Assembly: GCA_963766195.1 (NCBI GenBank)
Contig: CAVXYY010000014.1
Span: forward strand, 100,802 to 164,801
Source: JAHEFT01 sp963766195
Lineage (GTDB): Bacteria; Pseudomonadota; Gammaproteobacteria; Xanthomonadales; SZUA-36
Reading direction: 5' to 3'
Length of the DNA: 64,000 nt
Positions 25,416 to 34,705 of the stretch are shown here, in pieces; within the stretch, counting starts at the first letter, position 1, and every line of letters starts with the position of its first letter. Both the position numbers and the translations under genes were made by a program. The notes beneath the pieces were generated by a model, which ran no database searches, was not told the origin of the DNA, and saw nothing but the letters and a program-made list of their open reading frames with translations.

Positions 25416-25466
25416 GGGGTCAGAGTAAAGCGCCAGAGTGCCGCTCTGGCGCTTTACTCTGACCCC
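25416..25466. terminator. Perfect 23-bp inverted repeat, bidirectional terminator-like
   Basis: The left arm 25416-25438 (starts GGGGTCAGAGTAAAG) pairs without mismatch with 25444-25466 around the loop TGCCG. It lies between the stops of two convergent genes. A related but imperfect palindrome (GTCAGAGTCAG) sits in the same context at 44382-44424. Confidence 0.75.
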
Positions 25467-25485
25467 ATCAATCCCAACTGGCGTC

Positions 25486-27321
25486 CTAGTGGCATTGAAT
25501 CACGCCATCTTCATCGCGCGCACAGAATTCCGGCCAACCGGCCTGGTCCCAGTAATCGGGCAGGCCCGTCAGGTTCAGCAGTTCCACAAATCGAGGGTGA
25601 GCCCTGAGGCCGGCCATGTGGGGCATGAACCAGGACTCGATATTGCCCCAACGCTGCTGTGAGAGCCGTTGTTGCAGCGTGTCCAGGACCGGCTCGACCT
25701 CTCCCAGGTACAGCAGCACGAACTCGACCATGAAGTCCTCGTCGTACGCGGCATCGCCAACAGGCCCTGTTGGCCTCGCTGCCAGCAGGGCCTCTATCAA
25801 TTGCGGATTACCGGGGTCATCCAGCGCCGCCAGCGCCACTGTGCGGCTGTTCCCGGGAAGTTCCAGCCTTTCGATCAACTCATGCATGGCCCCCGTGTCT
25901 CCCCCCGGGAAGTAAGCCATCAGCTTGTCCGTTCGCAGCCATTCAGGGCCGCCCCGGGCCAGGGCCCGGTCCCACACCTCCAGTGCCTGCCCGGTCTGCC
26001 CGGCTGTTATCAAGGCTCCGGCATAGACATCCACCAAAGGGTCGAGGTAAGGATCGATGGCATAACCGCGCTCGGCTAATTCCAGTTGCTCCTTTACGCG
26101 CCCGGTACTTGCCATGAACTCCGCTACATCTTCCAGTAACTCCGCGGAGTCAGGATCAATGGCCAGCGCACGATTGAACAGGGCTTCGGCTTCCTGCCAG
26201 CGCCAGGCGTCGCGGTACACCGAGCCAAGGGCGTCCAGTGCATCAACGTTGTCCGGATCGATTGCCAGCGCACGCTGTGCAGCACGCTCAGCCGCTGCAT
26301 CCTGGTCTGTGACATCCGCGGTAATCGCGAGCGCCGCCCAGGCGGGAGCGTAATCCGGGTAGGCTTCAGTCACCTTCAGAAACAGTTGATATGCCTGCTC
26401 CAGGTCCGCATCGCTGCGCGCGCGCAGATGCGCCCGTCCGCGCAGGTAATCGTCGTAGGCCTGGACGCTGATGCGGGGGGCTTCCTGCTTCACGGTATTC
26501 GCGCCGAGTTGCTCGTTAAGCACGCCGGCAATGGCGGCGGCGATTTCTTCCTGGATGGCGAATATGTTGACGCGTTCCCTATCGAAGGTTTCAGACCACA
26601 GGTGGAAGCCGTCCTTCACCTGGATCAGCTGAGCGGTGATGCGCAGTTGCTTGCCATCCGAGCGCACGCTGCCTTCCACCACGTGGGTGACGTCCAGTTC
26701 ATCGCCGATGGCTCGAATGTCTTTCTCCTGGCCCTTGAAGGCGAATACCGAGGTGCGCGCCGCTACCTTGATGCCCGGTACACGCACCAGCGCGTTGATG
26801 ATTTCCTCGGTGATGCCGTCGCTGAAGTACTCCTGCTCGGCGTCAGCGCTCATGTTCAGGAAGGGCAGCACGGCGACGGAGGGACTGTCCGTGCTGGATT
26901 GTCCAGGTGGGGGCGGTTCCGATGGCGCCAATACTTCGGTAACGGCGACTTCGTCCCGGGAACCGGTGCCCAGTGCAGACAGGTAAAACTTGTCGAACAG
27001 CAGGTAGGCCAGCGCCACCGCCATGAGGACCAGGATGATCGCATTAAGTTTCTTCCCGGTCTGACGGGAAGCCGATTGGCTGCGATCCACCTCCGACTCG
27101 CGCTTGACGCCTTCGGGCGTCCACTCAAACGCCCAGGCCAGGATCAGTGCCGGGATGAACCCTACAACCACCACCAGCAGAATCAGTTTGCCGCCCCATT
27201 CGGGCAGCACGAGGATTTCGCCGACTACATCAGTCAGCTGGAGCAGCACCCACGCCGCAACCGCGTAGGCAATGCCTACGCGAACGACGTTACGGCGTTT
27301 GAGTTCCTCGAAGAAACTCAT
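25486..27321 (-). CDS. TolB-like / TPR-repeat membrane signalling protein
   Basis: 611 aa from the ATG at 27321 (M-S-F-F-E-E-L-K-R-R-N-V-V-R-V-G, the usual start of this family); an upstream codon at 27360 is less likely. Two N-terminal membrane helices (about 15-60), E-W-T-P-E-G-V-K-R-E, a third helix (about 95-112), a TolB-like domain (about 150-265, S-V-A-V-L-P-F-L-N-M-S), then TPR repeats (about 290-460). It ends D-Y-W-D-Q-A-G-W-P-E-F-C, the same ending as the interrupted gene at 4731-6716. No DNA-binding or cyclase domain. Such proteins are abundant in some marine gammaproteobacteria; the role is unknown, probably protein-protein scaffolding at the membrane. Confidence 0.85.
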   Translation of the reverse strand: MSFFEELKRRNVVRVGIAYAVAAWVLLQLTDVVGEILVLPEWGGKLILLVVVVGFIPALILAWAFEWTPEGVKRESEVDRSQSASRQTGKKLNAIILVLMAVALAYLLFDKFYLSALGTGSRDEVAVTEVLAPSEPPPPGQSSTDSPSVAVLPFLNMSADAEQEYFSDGITEEIINALVRVPGIKVAARTSVFAFKGQEKDIRAIGDELDVTHVVEGSVRSDGKQLRITAQLIQVKDGFHLWSETFDRERVNIFAIQEEIAAAIAGVLNEQLGANTVKQEAPRISVQAYDDYLRGRAHLRARSDADLEQAYQLFLKVTEAYPDYAPAWAALAITADVTDQDAAAERAAQRALAIDPDNVDALDALGSVYRDAWRWQEAEALFNRALAIDPDSAELLEDVAEFMASTGRVKEQLELAERGYAIDPYLDPLVDVYAGALITAGQTGQALEVWDRALARGGPEWLRTDKLMAYFPGGDTGAMHELIERLELPGNSRTVALAALDDPGNPQLIEALLAARPTGPVGDAAYDEDFMVEFVLLYLGEVEPVLDTLQQRLSQQRWGNIESWFMPHMAGLRAHPRFVELLNLTGLPDYWDQAGWPEFCARDEDGVIQCH

Positions 27322-27392
27322 GAAGCGGCGACCCCTGCTGAGACGCGCATATTCTTCCACAGAAACAGCAGGTTATCGGTCATCCGCGCCAA

Positions 27393-29495
27393 TCAGTTCT
27401 CGACCGGCAGGAAGCTGTATTCTTTCTCATATTCCAGCATCTGACCCACGAAATCATCCTGGTACTCGAGTTTCACATCGACAATCTCGCCATTTTCTTC
27501 CACCGGGACATAGCGGGGGTGGATAAAGCCGGCGTAAGGGGCGACATTGAACGGCGCAGCGCGATCCAGCACTTCCTGGTGAATCGCCTGGTCAACTTTC
27601 ACACCATAGGTTTCGACCAGCGCGCTGGCTGCTTCATAGTCGCCTTCCGACTTGATCCGTTGAATTTCCCGCAAGAGTTGGCCATACAATTCACGCAAGG
27701 CTTCATAGTCGTTGATGACGTAGTAGGTCTTTCCATTCTCCACGATCTTTTCAATGACGTTATCGGGCTGACCTTTCTCAAAAACCCAGGATGCATTGAG
27801 CTGCCGGTTGCGCATATGCGCTTCCTCGATATCGTTACCAAGTTCTACGCGGCGCAATTGCAGCATCAGGCCGTTACGAATATCGCGGTCATAAGCTGTT
27901 TTACCCACGTCCAGGGATGGCACCAGGCCCAGCTCCACCAACCGGGGATCCATGATGAAATACAGGGCAACCAGATCCGCGCGTGCTTCCTCCAGAGTGT
28001 TCGCATAGGTTTTCAACGTCTCTTTGGGTGTACCCACACCTTCATTGATCTGTCCCGAGGCATGGCCAATGACCTCGTGCAAATCCACTTCCAACAGGAG
28101 GGCCAGTTCACCATATTTTTTGGCCCGCTCCTGCGCCTCGATGCCGTAGGTAAATTCATCACCCAGGCCAGTGGCCGCCGAGGCCATTTCATACGCTGTC
28201 ATAATATTTCCCAGCGTGACCGACTTGGAACCATGTTCTTTGCGTATCCAGTTGGCGTTTGGCAGGTTGATGCCTATGGGCGTGGAGGGTGAAGCAGCGC
28301 CGCCTTCCATCACAATAGTGATCACCTTGGCCGATATGCCAACCACGTTCTTTTTCTTGTGTTCGTCCATGAGCGGTGCATGATCTTCGAACCACTGGGC
28401 CTGGTCGGCAATCGTTGAAATTCGCTTGGTGGCTTCAAGATCCCGGATCGAAACAACGGACTCCCACGACCCGCGATAGGCCAGTGGATCGTCATACACT
28501 TCAGTGAAGCCATTGACCGCATCCACCCGGGAGTCGGTATCGGCTACCCAGGCAATGTTGTAGGCGTCGTAGTCCTTGAGGTCGCCGCTTTGGTAATACG
28601 TGATCAGTTTTTCCAGCCAGGCTTTTTGCTGATCGTTCTCGGCAACCGTCACGGCCTGGTTGAGCCAGTAAACGATCTGTTCAATGGCAGGACCGTACAT
28701 ACCGCCGACTTTCCAGGTTCGCTCGACCAGTTCGCCATCCATTTTCACCAGTTGGGAGTTCAAGCCCCAGGAAACCGGCCGTTCCGGGTCTTCATCCAGC
28801 TTGCTGGCGTAAAATTCAGTCGCTTCGGAAGCGGTGACATCGCGATAGAAATTCACCGCGGAAGCGGCCAGTTGATCGACATCCGCATCGAGCACCACTT
28901 TCTTGGGCGCCGTGGCGGGGTCGAAAATCGGTGCAGCCAGCTGGGTCAGCAACTCCTCGACGGTTTGGCCCGGGGCGAGGGGCAATAGCGCCTGATCGCT
29001 GGCGGCGACCATTTCGGCCAACGCTTCCTGTGAAAAACCGGGTAACATTTTGTCTGCTGAGTAATGGTGGTGGATGCCATTGGCAAACCAGACCCGCTTG
29101 GCATAGTCCAGCAAGGCAGCATACTCCGCGCTGTTGCGGTCTCCGTCGTAGGAAGCCACGACTGCAGACAAGAGTTTTCGAATTCGCAGGTTGTATTCGT
29201 AGTTCTGATCGTAAAAGATGTCGCGCCCCGCCAGGGCAGCCTGCGAGAGATAATAGGCGAGCTTCTTCTCCTGCAGCGAAAGCTGGTCGAACCCGGGTAC
29301 GTCGTAGCGCAGAATCTGGATATCGGCGAAACGGTCTATGTTTATGTTGTCTTCGTTTTGCGATGCGGCTTCGGACAGGTCTTCGGCCACAACCGCGGTT
29401 GACGGCTGCTGTGTTTCCACGGTGTCCACGGGCGCCTGGTCCTGGCCACAGGCTGCGAGCAATAAAAAAGCGAGGGCGGTGATGAAAATTTTCAC
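27393..29495 (-). CDS. M49-family (dipeptidyl-peptidase III-like) zinc peptidase, lipoprotein
   Basis: 700 aa. Lipoprotein signal with lipobox L-L-A-A-C at residues 12-16. The catalytic zinc motif H473-E-V-I-G-H478 has the six-residue HExxGH form diagnostic of family M49, followed by the third ligand region L-E-E-A-R-A-D-L about 33 residues later. The enzyme probably removes dipeptides from short peptides in the periplasm, anchored to a membrane by lipid. M49 proteins of this length are normally full-length. Solitary transcription unit between the TolB/TPR gene and the VIT transporter. Confidence 0.88.
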   Translation of the reverse strand: MKIFITALAFLLLAACGQDQAPVDTVETQQPSTAVVAEDLSEAASQNEDNINIDRFADIQILRYDVPGFDQLSLQEKKLAYYLSQAALAGRDIFYDQNYEYNLRIRKLLSAVVASYDGDRNSAEYAALLDYAKRVWFANGIHHHYSADKMLPGFSQEALAEMVAASDQALLPLAPGQTVEELLTQLAAPIFDPATAPKKVVLDADVDQLAASAVNFYRDVTASEATEFYASKLDEDPERPVSWGLNSQLVKMDGELVERTWKVGGMYGPAIEQIVYWLNQAVTVAENDQQKAWLEKLITYYQSGDLKDYDAYNIAWVADTDSRVDAVNGFTEVYDDPLAYRGSWESVVSIRDLEATKRISTIADQAQWFEDHAPLMDEHKKKNVVGISAKVITIVMEGGAASPSTPIGINLPNANWIRKEHGSKSVTLGNIMTAYEMASAATGLGDEFTYGIEAQERAKKYGELALLLEVDLHEVIGHASGQINEGVGTPKETLKTYANTLEEARADLVALYFIMDPRLVELGLVPSLDVGKTAYDRDIRNGLMLQLRRVELGNDIEEAHMRNRQLNASWVFEKGQPDNVIEKIVENGKTYYVINDYEALRELYGQLLREIQRIKSEGDYEAASALVETYGVKVDQAIHQEVLDRAAPFNVAPYAGFIHPRYVPVEENGEIVDVKLEYQDDFVGQMLEYEKEYSFLPVEN

Positions 29496-29718
29496 GATGA
29501 GGTTTCCTTCAGCAACGAGGCTGGCTTATGCGGAGCATGTCTCCGCTCCAGAGTATCCAGTGGCACTGAATTTACCAGAGTTGGCGTTTCACCGCGCAAA
29601 AATGTCCCGCTTTCGGAAGTGTTCTTTGTTGATCAATGGCATGGGCGCAGCCAAAGTGGCGAGATATGCTGGTGGCCGGTAAAACACGCGCAACCTGGAA
29701 TTTCTGAGGACATCCACC

Positions 29719-30411
29719 ATGCCACACGAGAGTTTTCATCGCACACAACACATAGGCTGGCTCCGCGCCGCCGTGCTCGGCGCCAATGACGGGATCGTCT
29801 CTACTGCCAGCCTGTTGGTGGGCGTTGCCGCAGCCGAAGCCGGCCGTTCCGGGGTCCTGATTGCCGGCGTGGCCGGATTGGTCGCGGGCGCCATGTCGAT
29901 GGCTGCAGGCGAATATGTCTCGGTCAGCTCCCAGGCCGATACCGAGAAGGCTGATCTGACACGCGAAAAAGCGGAACTGGAGAATGACCACGAAAAGGAA
30001 GTCATTGAACTCAAGCACATCTACCAAAAACGTGGTCTGGACGAAGAACTGGCCGGGCAAGTAGCTGTCCAGTTGATGGAACACGATGCACTGGGTGCAC
30101 ATGCCCGCGATGAACTGGGTATCTCGGATTTCCTCTCAGCGCGGCCCCTGCAGGCGGCACTGGCATCCGCAGGAACTTTTTCGGCCGGCGCACTGCTGCC
30201 TCTACTGGCGGTACTTGTGGTGTCTGAGTCCCTGATCGCCTCATCGGTAACCGTGGTCTCGCTTATTTCACTCGCCGGCCTGGGTGTGCTTTCCGCGCGG
30301 ATCGGCGGTGCTCCGGTCTGGGTTGCGACCGGGCGCGTGGTGTTCTGGGGTGCCCTGGCCATGGGTATGACGGCAGCCATTGGCCACTGGTTTGGAGCAG
30401 TCGTGCTGTAG
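29719..30411 (+). CDS. VIT-family (CCC1/VIT1-like) iron/manganese transporter
   Basis: 230 aa. Begins H-I-G-W-L-R-A-A-V-L-G-A-N-D-G-I-V-S-T-A-S-L, the classic first-helix signature, then M-S-M-A-A-G-E-Y-V-S-V-S-S-Q-A-D. A charged cytoplasmic metal-binding stretch (E-K-A-E-L-E-N-D-H-E-K-E) is followed by three C-terminal helices. It exports Fe2+ or Mn2+ from the cytosol in relatives. GAGG lies about ten bases upstream of the ATG. It may be independent of the lipoprotein gene downstream, which has its own ribosome site. Confidence 0.92.
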   Translation: MPHESFHRTQHIGWLRAAVLGANDGIVSTASLLVGVAAAEAGRSGVLIAGVAGLVAGAMSMAAGEYVSVSSQADTEKADLTREKAELENDHEKEVIELKHIYQKRGLDEELAGQVAVQLMEHDALGAHARDELGISDFLSARPLQAALASAGTFSAGALLPLLAVLVVSESLIASSVTVVSLISLAGLGVLSARIGGAPVWVATGRVVFWGALAMGMTAAIGHWFGAVVL

Positions 30412-30505
30412 TCGCCGCCTGTTGCGGGACTGCGTCTGGTCGGGTAGCCTTGAAGTCAGGGAAAAATCTGCAACGGAATCTGCTTCACCAAGAGAGGATT
30501 TTTAG

Positions 30506-30958
30506 ATGAAGATGAAATTTGTTTCATTTGTCAGTGCACTGATTCTGGCTGTAACACTTGCGGCATGCGGAAAAGACGATTCGGCAAAATCAGCGTCGGA
30601 ACAGGCCAAGGAATCCATGGAAAAAGCAGCCAAAGCCACCTCCGAGATGGCTGAAGAGGCTGGCGACAAGGCTAAAGAGGCTTACGACAAGACGGCCGAT
30701 GCCGCTGAAGAAGCTTATGACGAGACCGCTGATGCGGCTAAAGATGCCTACGATGCCACTGCTGATGCGGCTGAAGAGGCATATGACAAGACGGCCGCAG
30801 CAGCCGAAGATGCCTATGATGCAACCGCTGAAAAAACTCACGAAGCGATGGACGCCGCTGGCAAAAAAGCAGACGAGATGATGACTGATGCCGAAAAGGC
30901 GGCTGCTGACGCCAAGGCCGAAGCAGATAAGGCTTTGAAAGACAAGTCTGGCGGTTAA
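30506..30958 (+). CDS. Lipoprotein with tandem 11-residue alanine-rich helical repeats (LEA-3-like)
   Basis: 150 aa. Lipobox L-A-A-C at residues about 18-21. The mature part is almost all Ala, Glu, Lys and Asp. Five consecutive 11-residue units have consensus A-x-E/D-A-Y-D-x-T-A-D-A (about residues 54-108), then lysine/alanine-rich helix. The 11-residue period is that of group-3 LEA and apolipoprotein-like amphipathic helices. It is probably a periplasmic, lipid-anchored helical rod or stress protectant (inference). AGAGAGGA precedes the ATG. REP units follow directly. Confidence 0.82.
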   Translation: MKMKFVSFVSALILAVTLAACGKDDSAKSASEQAKESMEKAAKATSEMAEEAGDKAKEAYDKTADAAEEAYDETADAAKDAYDATADAAEEAYDKTAAAAEDAYDATAEKTHEAMDAAGKKADEMMTDAEKAAADAKAEADKALKDKSGG

Positions 30959-30963
30959 GAATA

Positions 30964-31086
30964 TCGCGGGCATGGCCCGCTCCCACAGTCGATAATTGCG
31001 GGCATGACCGGCTTCCACGTTGGAGCGGGCCATGCCCGCGATTGACGTACTGAAAAGAAATTCGCGGCCGTGGGCCGCTCCAACAG
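30964..31086. repeat. Cluster of four REP-like palindromes (BIME)
   Basis: Four units in alternating orientation: TCGCGGGCATGGCCCGCTCC, TTGCGGGCATGACCGGCTTCC, GGAGCGGGCCATGCCCGCGA and TTCGCGGCCGTGGGCCGCTCC. They fill the gap between two convergent genes. Related units occur at 37273-37363, 38858, 39165, 55190, 56590 and 62500. Confidence 0.8.
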
Positions 31087-31091
31087 TACGG

Positions 31092-32132
31092 CTAGCGGGG
31101 TTGTCCGCAAACCTCGGCCTCGAAGCAGAGGTTTTCGCCGCCGGCCGGAATCGTGCCACTCCTGTCGAAGATCCCCGACAGGCGGAGATTGGCGATATCC
31201 ACACCTGATTCCGACACGGTCACCAGCGTGACGTGATCGATGGACAGGTTCTTGTCCGGGTTCTGCACGCCGCCGGTCGTGGCCAGGCGGATGTAATCGC
31301 GTCCATGGCGCTGCTCATACTGGTAGGAATGCACGTGACCGTAAAAAACCGTGTACGGCCGACCCTCGAGGGCTTTCTCGACCGTTGAAAAGTTTTCTTC
31401 TGCAGGACGTTCCCAGGCCGGCTTGTGCATCAGCATAAAGGTCCAGCGCACCTGAGGATTTTGCTCGATCACGGTACGGAAGTAGGCTGCCTGCTCAGCA
31501 CTGACCCGGCCACTTTTGCGCTCGGTCAGTTTGCCGTATGCGGTTTCGGGTAAGACGTCCCAGCCTTCGTTGTCGATACGCCGGATGGCCTCGTCACGAA
31601 TATCCGATATTTCCCGTTGAAACTCCGGCGTGTTGTCCTCGGTGTCGAGCACCAGGAACAGCGTGTCCTTGTAGATGAAATGGTAATAGCGCCGGCCATA
31701 GCGCTGCTCGAACACCTGCCACATGTCCGGGTTGGTCAGGTCGTGGTTGCCGCCAGTATAAAAAACCGGGGCGCGGGCGCGGCCGGCGCGCTCGTCGAAG
31801 GATCCCCATTCTCTCGCCAACTGATCATTGTCGGTGGTGCCGCCTTCGATCAGGTCGCCCACGTTGACGATGAACTCGGGGCGCAGCAGGTTCAGCTGCG
31901 CGATTGCTACATTGAAAACACCTTCGCGCTCACCGCCGGTCAGGTCGGAAAACAGGGCAAACGTGTATTTACCCGGTTCATCATCGAACGACTGGTGTGT
32001 CCAGGGCGCCGCTTCGCTGGTGATTTCGTGCTGAAAGATTGCCGCGGTTGAGCCGGCAGGCTGACTGGCCGCGCAAGCGCCAAGCAGTGCCAGGGCAAGC
32101 AGGCAACCCGCCAGCCGGATGATCGCCGCCAC
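31092..32132 (-). CDS. Calcineurin-like metallophosphoesterase, lipoprotein
   Basis: 346 aa. Lipobox L-L-G-A-C at residues 16-20. Phosphoesterase motifs in order: F-S-D-L-T-G-G (in place of the usual D-x-H), V-G-D-L-I-E-G-G, G-G-N-H-D, L-M-H-K-P, G-H-V-H. The His of the first motif is replaced by Thr, which happens in some families and may change metal use. The enzyme should act on a phosphate ester in the periplasm; the substrate is unknown. It starts 2 bp after the fumarase stop, so it is co-transcribed with it. Confidence 0.85.
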   Translation of the reverse strand: MAAIIRLAGCLLALALLGACAASQPAGSTAAIFQHEITSEAAPWTHQSFDDEPGKYTFALFSDLTGGEREGVFNVAIAQLNLLRPEFIVNVGDLIEGGTTDNDQLAREWGSFDERAGRARAPVFYTGGNHDLTNPDMWQVFEQRYGRRYYHFIYKDTLFLVLDTEDNTPEFQREISDIRDEAIRRIDNEGWDVLPETAYGKLTERKSGRVSAEQAAYFRTVIEQNPQVRWTFMLMHKPAWERPAEENFSTVEKALEGRPYTVFYGHVHSYQYEQRHGRDYIRLATTGGVQNPDKNLSIDHVTLVTVSESGVDIANLRLSGIFDRSGTIPAGGENLCFEAEVCGQPR

Positions 32133-32134
32133 CC

Positions 32135-33640
32135 TCAGGATTCCGCTATCTTCAGGCGCCAGGTCTCCGGTCCGGACTTGTGCACTGCGTCGCCGTTCAC
32201 ATCCACCGCGACCGTCACCGGCATGTCCTTGACGTCGAACTCGTAGATCGCTTCCATGCCCAGTTCCGGGAAACCCAGAACTTTGGACGACTTGATCGCC
32301 TGCGCGACCAGGTAAGCGGCCCCGCCGACGGCCATCAGGTATACCGCCTTGTTGTCGCGGATCGCTTCGATCGCCGCCGGACCGCGTTCGGCCTTGCCGA
32401 CCATACCCATCAAGCCGGTCTGTTCCAGCATGGTCCGGGTGAACTTGTCCATGCGGGTGGCCGTGGTGGGGCCGGCTGGGCCGACCACTTCATCGCGTAC
32501 CGGGTCGACCGGGCCGACGTAATAGATAAACCGTCCGTTGAGGTCTACCGGCAACTTTTCACCGGCGGCCAGCATATCCACCATTTTCTTGTGCGCCGCG
32601 TCACGGCCGGTCAGCATTTTGCCGTTCAGCAGCAGCGTGTCGCCGGGTTTCCAGGTCGCGATTTCCTCGCGGGTTATCGTGTTGAGATTCACCTGCCTGA
32701 CGTTGCCGCCTGCTTCGCGAACCACTTCTGGCCAGTCGTCCAGGCTCGGGGGCTCGATGCGGGCAGGGCCGCTGCCATCCAGGGTGAAATGCGTGTGGCG
32801 GGTTGCAGCGCAGTTCGGAATAATGGCAACCGCCTTGTTGGCGGCATGGGTCGGGAAATCCTTGACCTTCACGTCCAGCACGGTGGTCAGGCCGCCCAGG
32901 CCCTGGGCGCCTATCCCGAGGCGGTTGATCCTGTCGAACAGTTCCAGGCGTAATTTTTCGGAGCGGGTTTCCGCGCCTTTTTGCTGCAGTTCCTGGATAT
33001 CAATCGGGTCGAGCAGGGCTTCCTTGGCCAGCAGCATGGCTTTCTCGGCCGTGCCACCGATACCGATCCCCAGCATGCCGGGCGGGCACCAGCCAGCCCC
33101 CATCAGGGGCACCATGTTCAGCACCCAGTCAACGACCGAATCGGACGGGTTGAGCATGGCAAACTTGGTCTTGGCTTCCGAGCCGCCGCCCTTCGCCGCC
33201 AGGTGCACTTCCAGCTTGTCGCCAGGCACGATTTCGTAATGGATCACGCAGGGCGTATTGTCCCCGGTGTTTTTTCGGGCGCCGTCCGGGTCTTCCAGGA
33301 TCGAGGCCCGCAGCTTGTTGTCCGGGTTCATGTAGGCGCGGCGCACCCCTTCGTTGACCATGCCGGTGACGCTCATATCGCCTTCCCAGCGCACGTCCAT
33401 ACCCGCTTTCAGGAACACGGTCACGATGCCGGTGTCCTGGCAAATCGGCCGCTTGCCCTCGGCGCACATGCGCGAGTTGATCAGAATCTGGGCTATCGCG
33501 TCTTTGGCGGCGGGGTTGGCTTCCTTCTCATAGGCCTGGTTCATGGCCTGGATAAAATCTACCGGGTGGTAGTAGGAGATGTACTGGAGCGCGTCTGCGA
33601 CGCTCTCGATCAGGTCGTTCTGACGGATCACGGTCGTCAT
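32135..33640 (-). CDS. fumA: Class I (Fe-S dependent) fumarate hydratase
   Basis: 501 aa, normal for FumA/FumB. Interconverts fumarate and L-malate in the TCA cycle. The three cluster cysteines are seen in P-I-C-Q-D-T-G, G-W-C-P-P-G-M-L-G-I-G-I-G-G and P-N-C-A-A-T-R-H. The C-terminal beta domain begins around G-D-T-L-L-L-N-G and includes G-P-T-T-A-T-R-M-D, the substrate-binding signature. Oxygen-sensitive [4Fe-4S] enzyme. First gene of a pair with the metallophosphoesterase; divergent from the coiled-coil protein at 33818. Confidence 0.96.
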   Translation of the reverse strand: MTTVIRQNDLIESVADALQYISYYHPVDFIQAMNQAYEKEANPAAKDAIAQILINSRMCAEGKRPICQDTGIVTVFLKAGMDVRWEGDMSVTGMVNEGVRRAYMNPDNKLRASILEDPDGARKNTGDNTPCVIHYEIVPGDKLEVHLAAKGGGSEAKTKFAMLNPSDSVVDWVLNMVPLMGAGWCPPGMLGIGIGGTAEKAMLLAKEALLDPIDIQELQQKGAETRSEKLRLELFDRINRLGIGAQGLGGLTTVLDVKVKDFPTHAANKAVAIIPNCAATRHTHFTLDGSGPARIEPPSLDDWPEVVREAGGNVRQVNLNTITREEIATWKPGDTLLLNGKMLTGRDAAHKKMVDMLAAGEKLPVDLNGRFIYYVGPVDPVRDEVVGPAGPTTATRMDKFTRTMLEQTGLMGMVGKAERGPAAIEAIRDNKAVYLMAVGGAAYLVAQAIKSSKVLGFPELGMEAIYEFDVKDMPVTVAVDVNGDAVHKSGPETWRLKIAES

Positions 33641-33817
33641 GGTGAAGGGTCCCTGTTTAACGGTAATGGCTGGTCATTGACCAGTTGATTTTACACCATC
33701 CCGGAAGCCTGCCGCTGCGCTGACCCGGGTGGCTTGATGACTCGAGTCATGTGATACGGGTCCGGCCAGGCTCATACTGGTGTTGATTGAGCAATATTTG
33801 ATCAAGGAGAAGGCGTC

Positions 33818-34105
33818 ATGTCGAAAAGAGAGCAGTATGTCCAAAAAATGAAGCAGCAGCTTGATGATCTGAATGGCCAGATCGATAAGCTTGGCGAAAA
33901 AGCCAAGGGCGCAAATGCTGAACTGCGCGCCAAGTATGACAAGCAGATGGCTGAGTTACGCAAATTGTCCAAAGCGGCGCACAAAAAAATGGAGGAAATC
34001 AAGGACTCCGGTGAAGACAAATGGGAGGCATTGGTTGCCGAGGCTGATAAGGTTCAGAAGGCCTTTGTACACTCCTTCAATTACTTCAAGTCTCAGCTGA
34101 AATAG
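33818..34105 (+). CDS. Small coiled-coil protein
   Basis: 95 aa, no signal peptide, about a third Lys plus Glu. Heptad-like spacing (L-D-D-L-N-G-Q-I-D-K-L, then L-R-A-K-Y-D-K-Q-M-A-E-L) predicts a continuous helical coiled coil. It resembles the small Sll1863-type stress-associated coiled-coil proteins by composition only. AAGGAGAAGG lies nine bases before the ATG. Confidence 0.7.
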   Translation: MSKREQYVQKMKQQLDDLNGQIDKLGEKAKGANAELRAKYDKQMAELRKLSKAAHKKMEEIKDSGEDKWEALVAEADKVQKAFVHSFNYFKSQLK

Positions 34106-34129
34106 CCGGGTAATCAGGTTCCGCGGGTC

Positions 34130-34633
34130 TTATGGCTTGTCGCTGGCCGGCTCCTGGGGCTTTCCGTGCCGTTCGGCCTGGTGCCTGGCAAACTCTTCCT
34201 CGTTGATGCAGCCGTCGCCGTTCAGGTCGAGGTCCATGAAAGTTGGCATTTTCATGCCCACGCCGTGGTGCATGTCCATGTCTTTTCCGTGTTGCTCCAT
34301 CATGGCTTTGTGATGTGCCTGCTGTGCGGCGGTCAGTTCGGCTTCGCTTAACTTGCCGTCTCCATCGGTATCGATGTCCTCGAATGCGGGCGCGGTCGCG
34401 GCACCTTTCATGGGCTTGCCGGCTTCCGCCATGGCCGCCATCCGCGCGGCCCGGAAATCGGTGAATTCCTGCACGCTGACAAATCCGTCGCCGTCGACGT
34501 CAATCTCAACAAAGGCGGGTGGCCCGTGCGGCTTGTCTGAATCAGCCCTTGCCACGACCGGCAGCAGGACGATGGCGATTATCATCGTGATGATCAGGAT
34601 GGCCTTGAACGCGGCCTGGTCTGGAGTTTTCAT
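34130..34633 (-). CDS. EF-hand domain protein, secreted or membrane-anchored
   Basis: 167 aa from the ATG at 34633; 34639 and 34702 are longer options. N-terminal hydrophobic signal (A-I-L-I-I-T-M-I-I-A-I-V-L-L-P) ending V-A-R-A. Three calcium loops: D-V-D-G-D-G-F-V-S-V-Q-E-F, D-T-D-G-D-G-K-L-S-E-A-E-L, D-L-N-G-D-G-C-I-N-E-E-E-F. A His/Met-rich stretch (D-M-D-M-H-H-G-V-G-M-K-M) between loops two and three could bind a transition metal. Periplasmic calcium binding is likely; target unknown. Confidence 0.85.
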   Translation of the reverse strand: MKTPDQAAFKAILIITMIIAIVLLPVVARADSDKPHGPPAFVEIDVDGDGFVSVQEFTDFRAARMAAMAEAGKPMKGAATAPAFEDIDTDGDGKLSEAELTAAQQAHHKAMMEQHGKDMDMHHGVGMKMPTFMDLDLNGDGCINEEEFARHQAERHGKPQEPASDKP

Positions 34634-34705
34634 AAGCATTCTCACTGGGTTAACCGGAACATGTTGACCAGGTTTGCCGGGTAGTTCATTGACCTGGGAC
34701 AATTA

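Noticed and set aside
30656..30840. Tandem DNA repeats as a CRISPR-like array
   Set aside because: The 33-bp period lies in a coding frame and encodes 11-residue units; there are no spacers.
32180..32953. 257-codon frame opposite fumarase
   Set aside because: Antisense shadow; the fumarase motifs on the other strand are complete.
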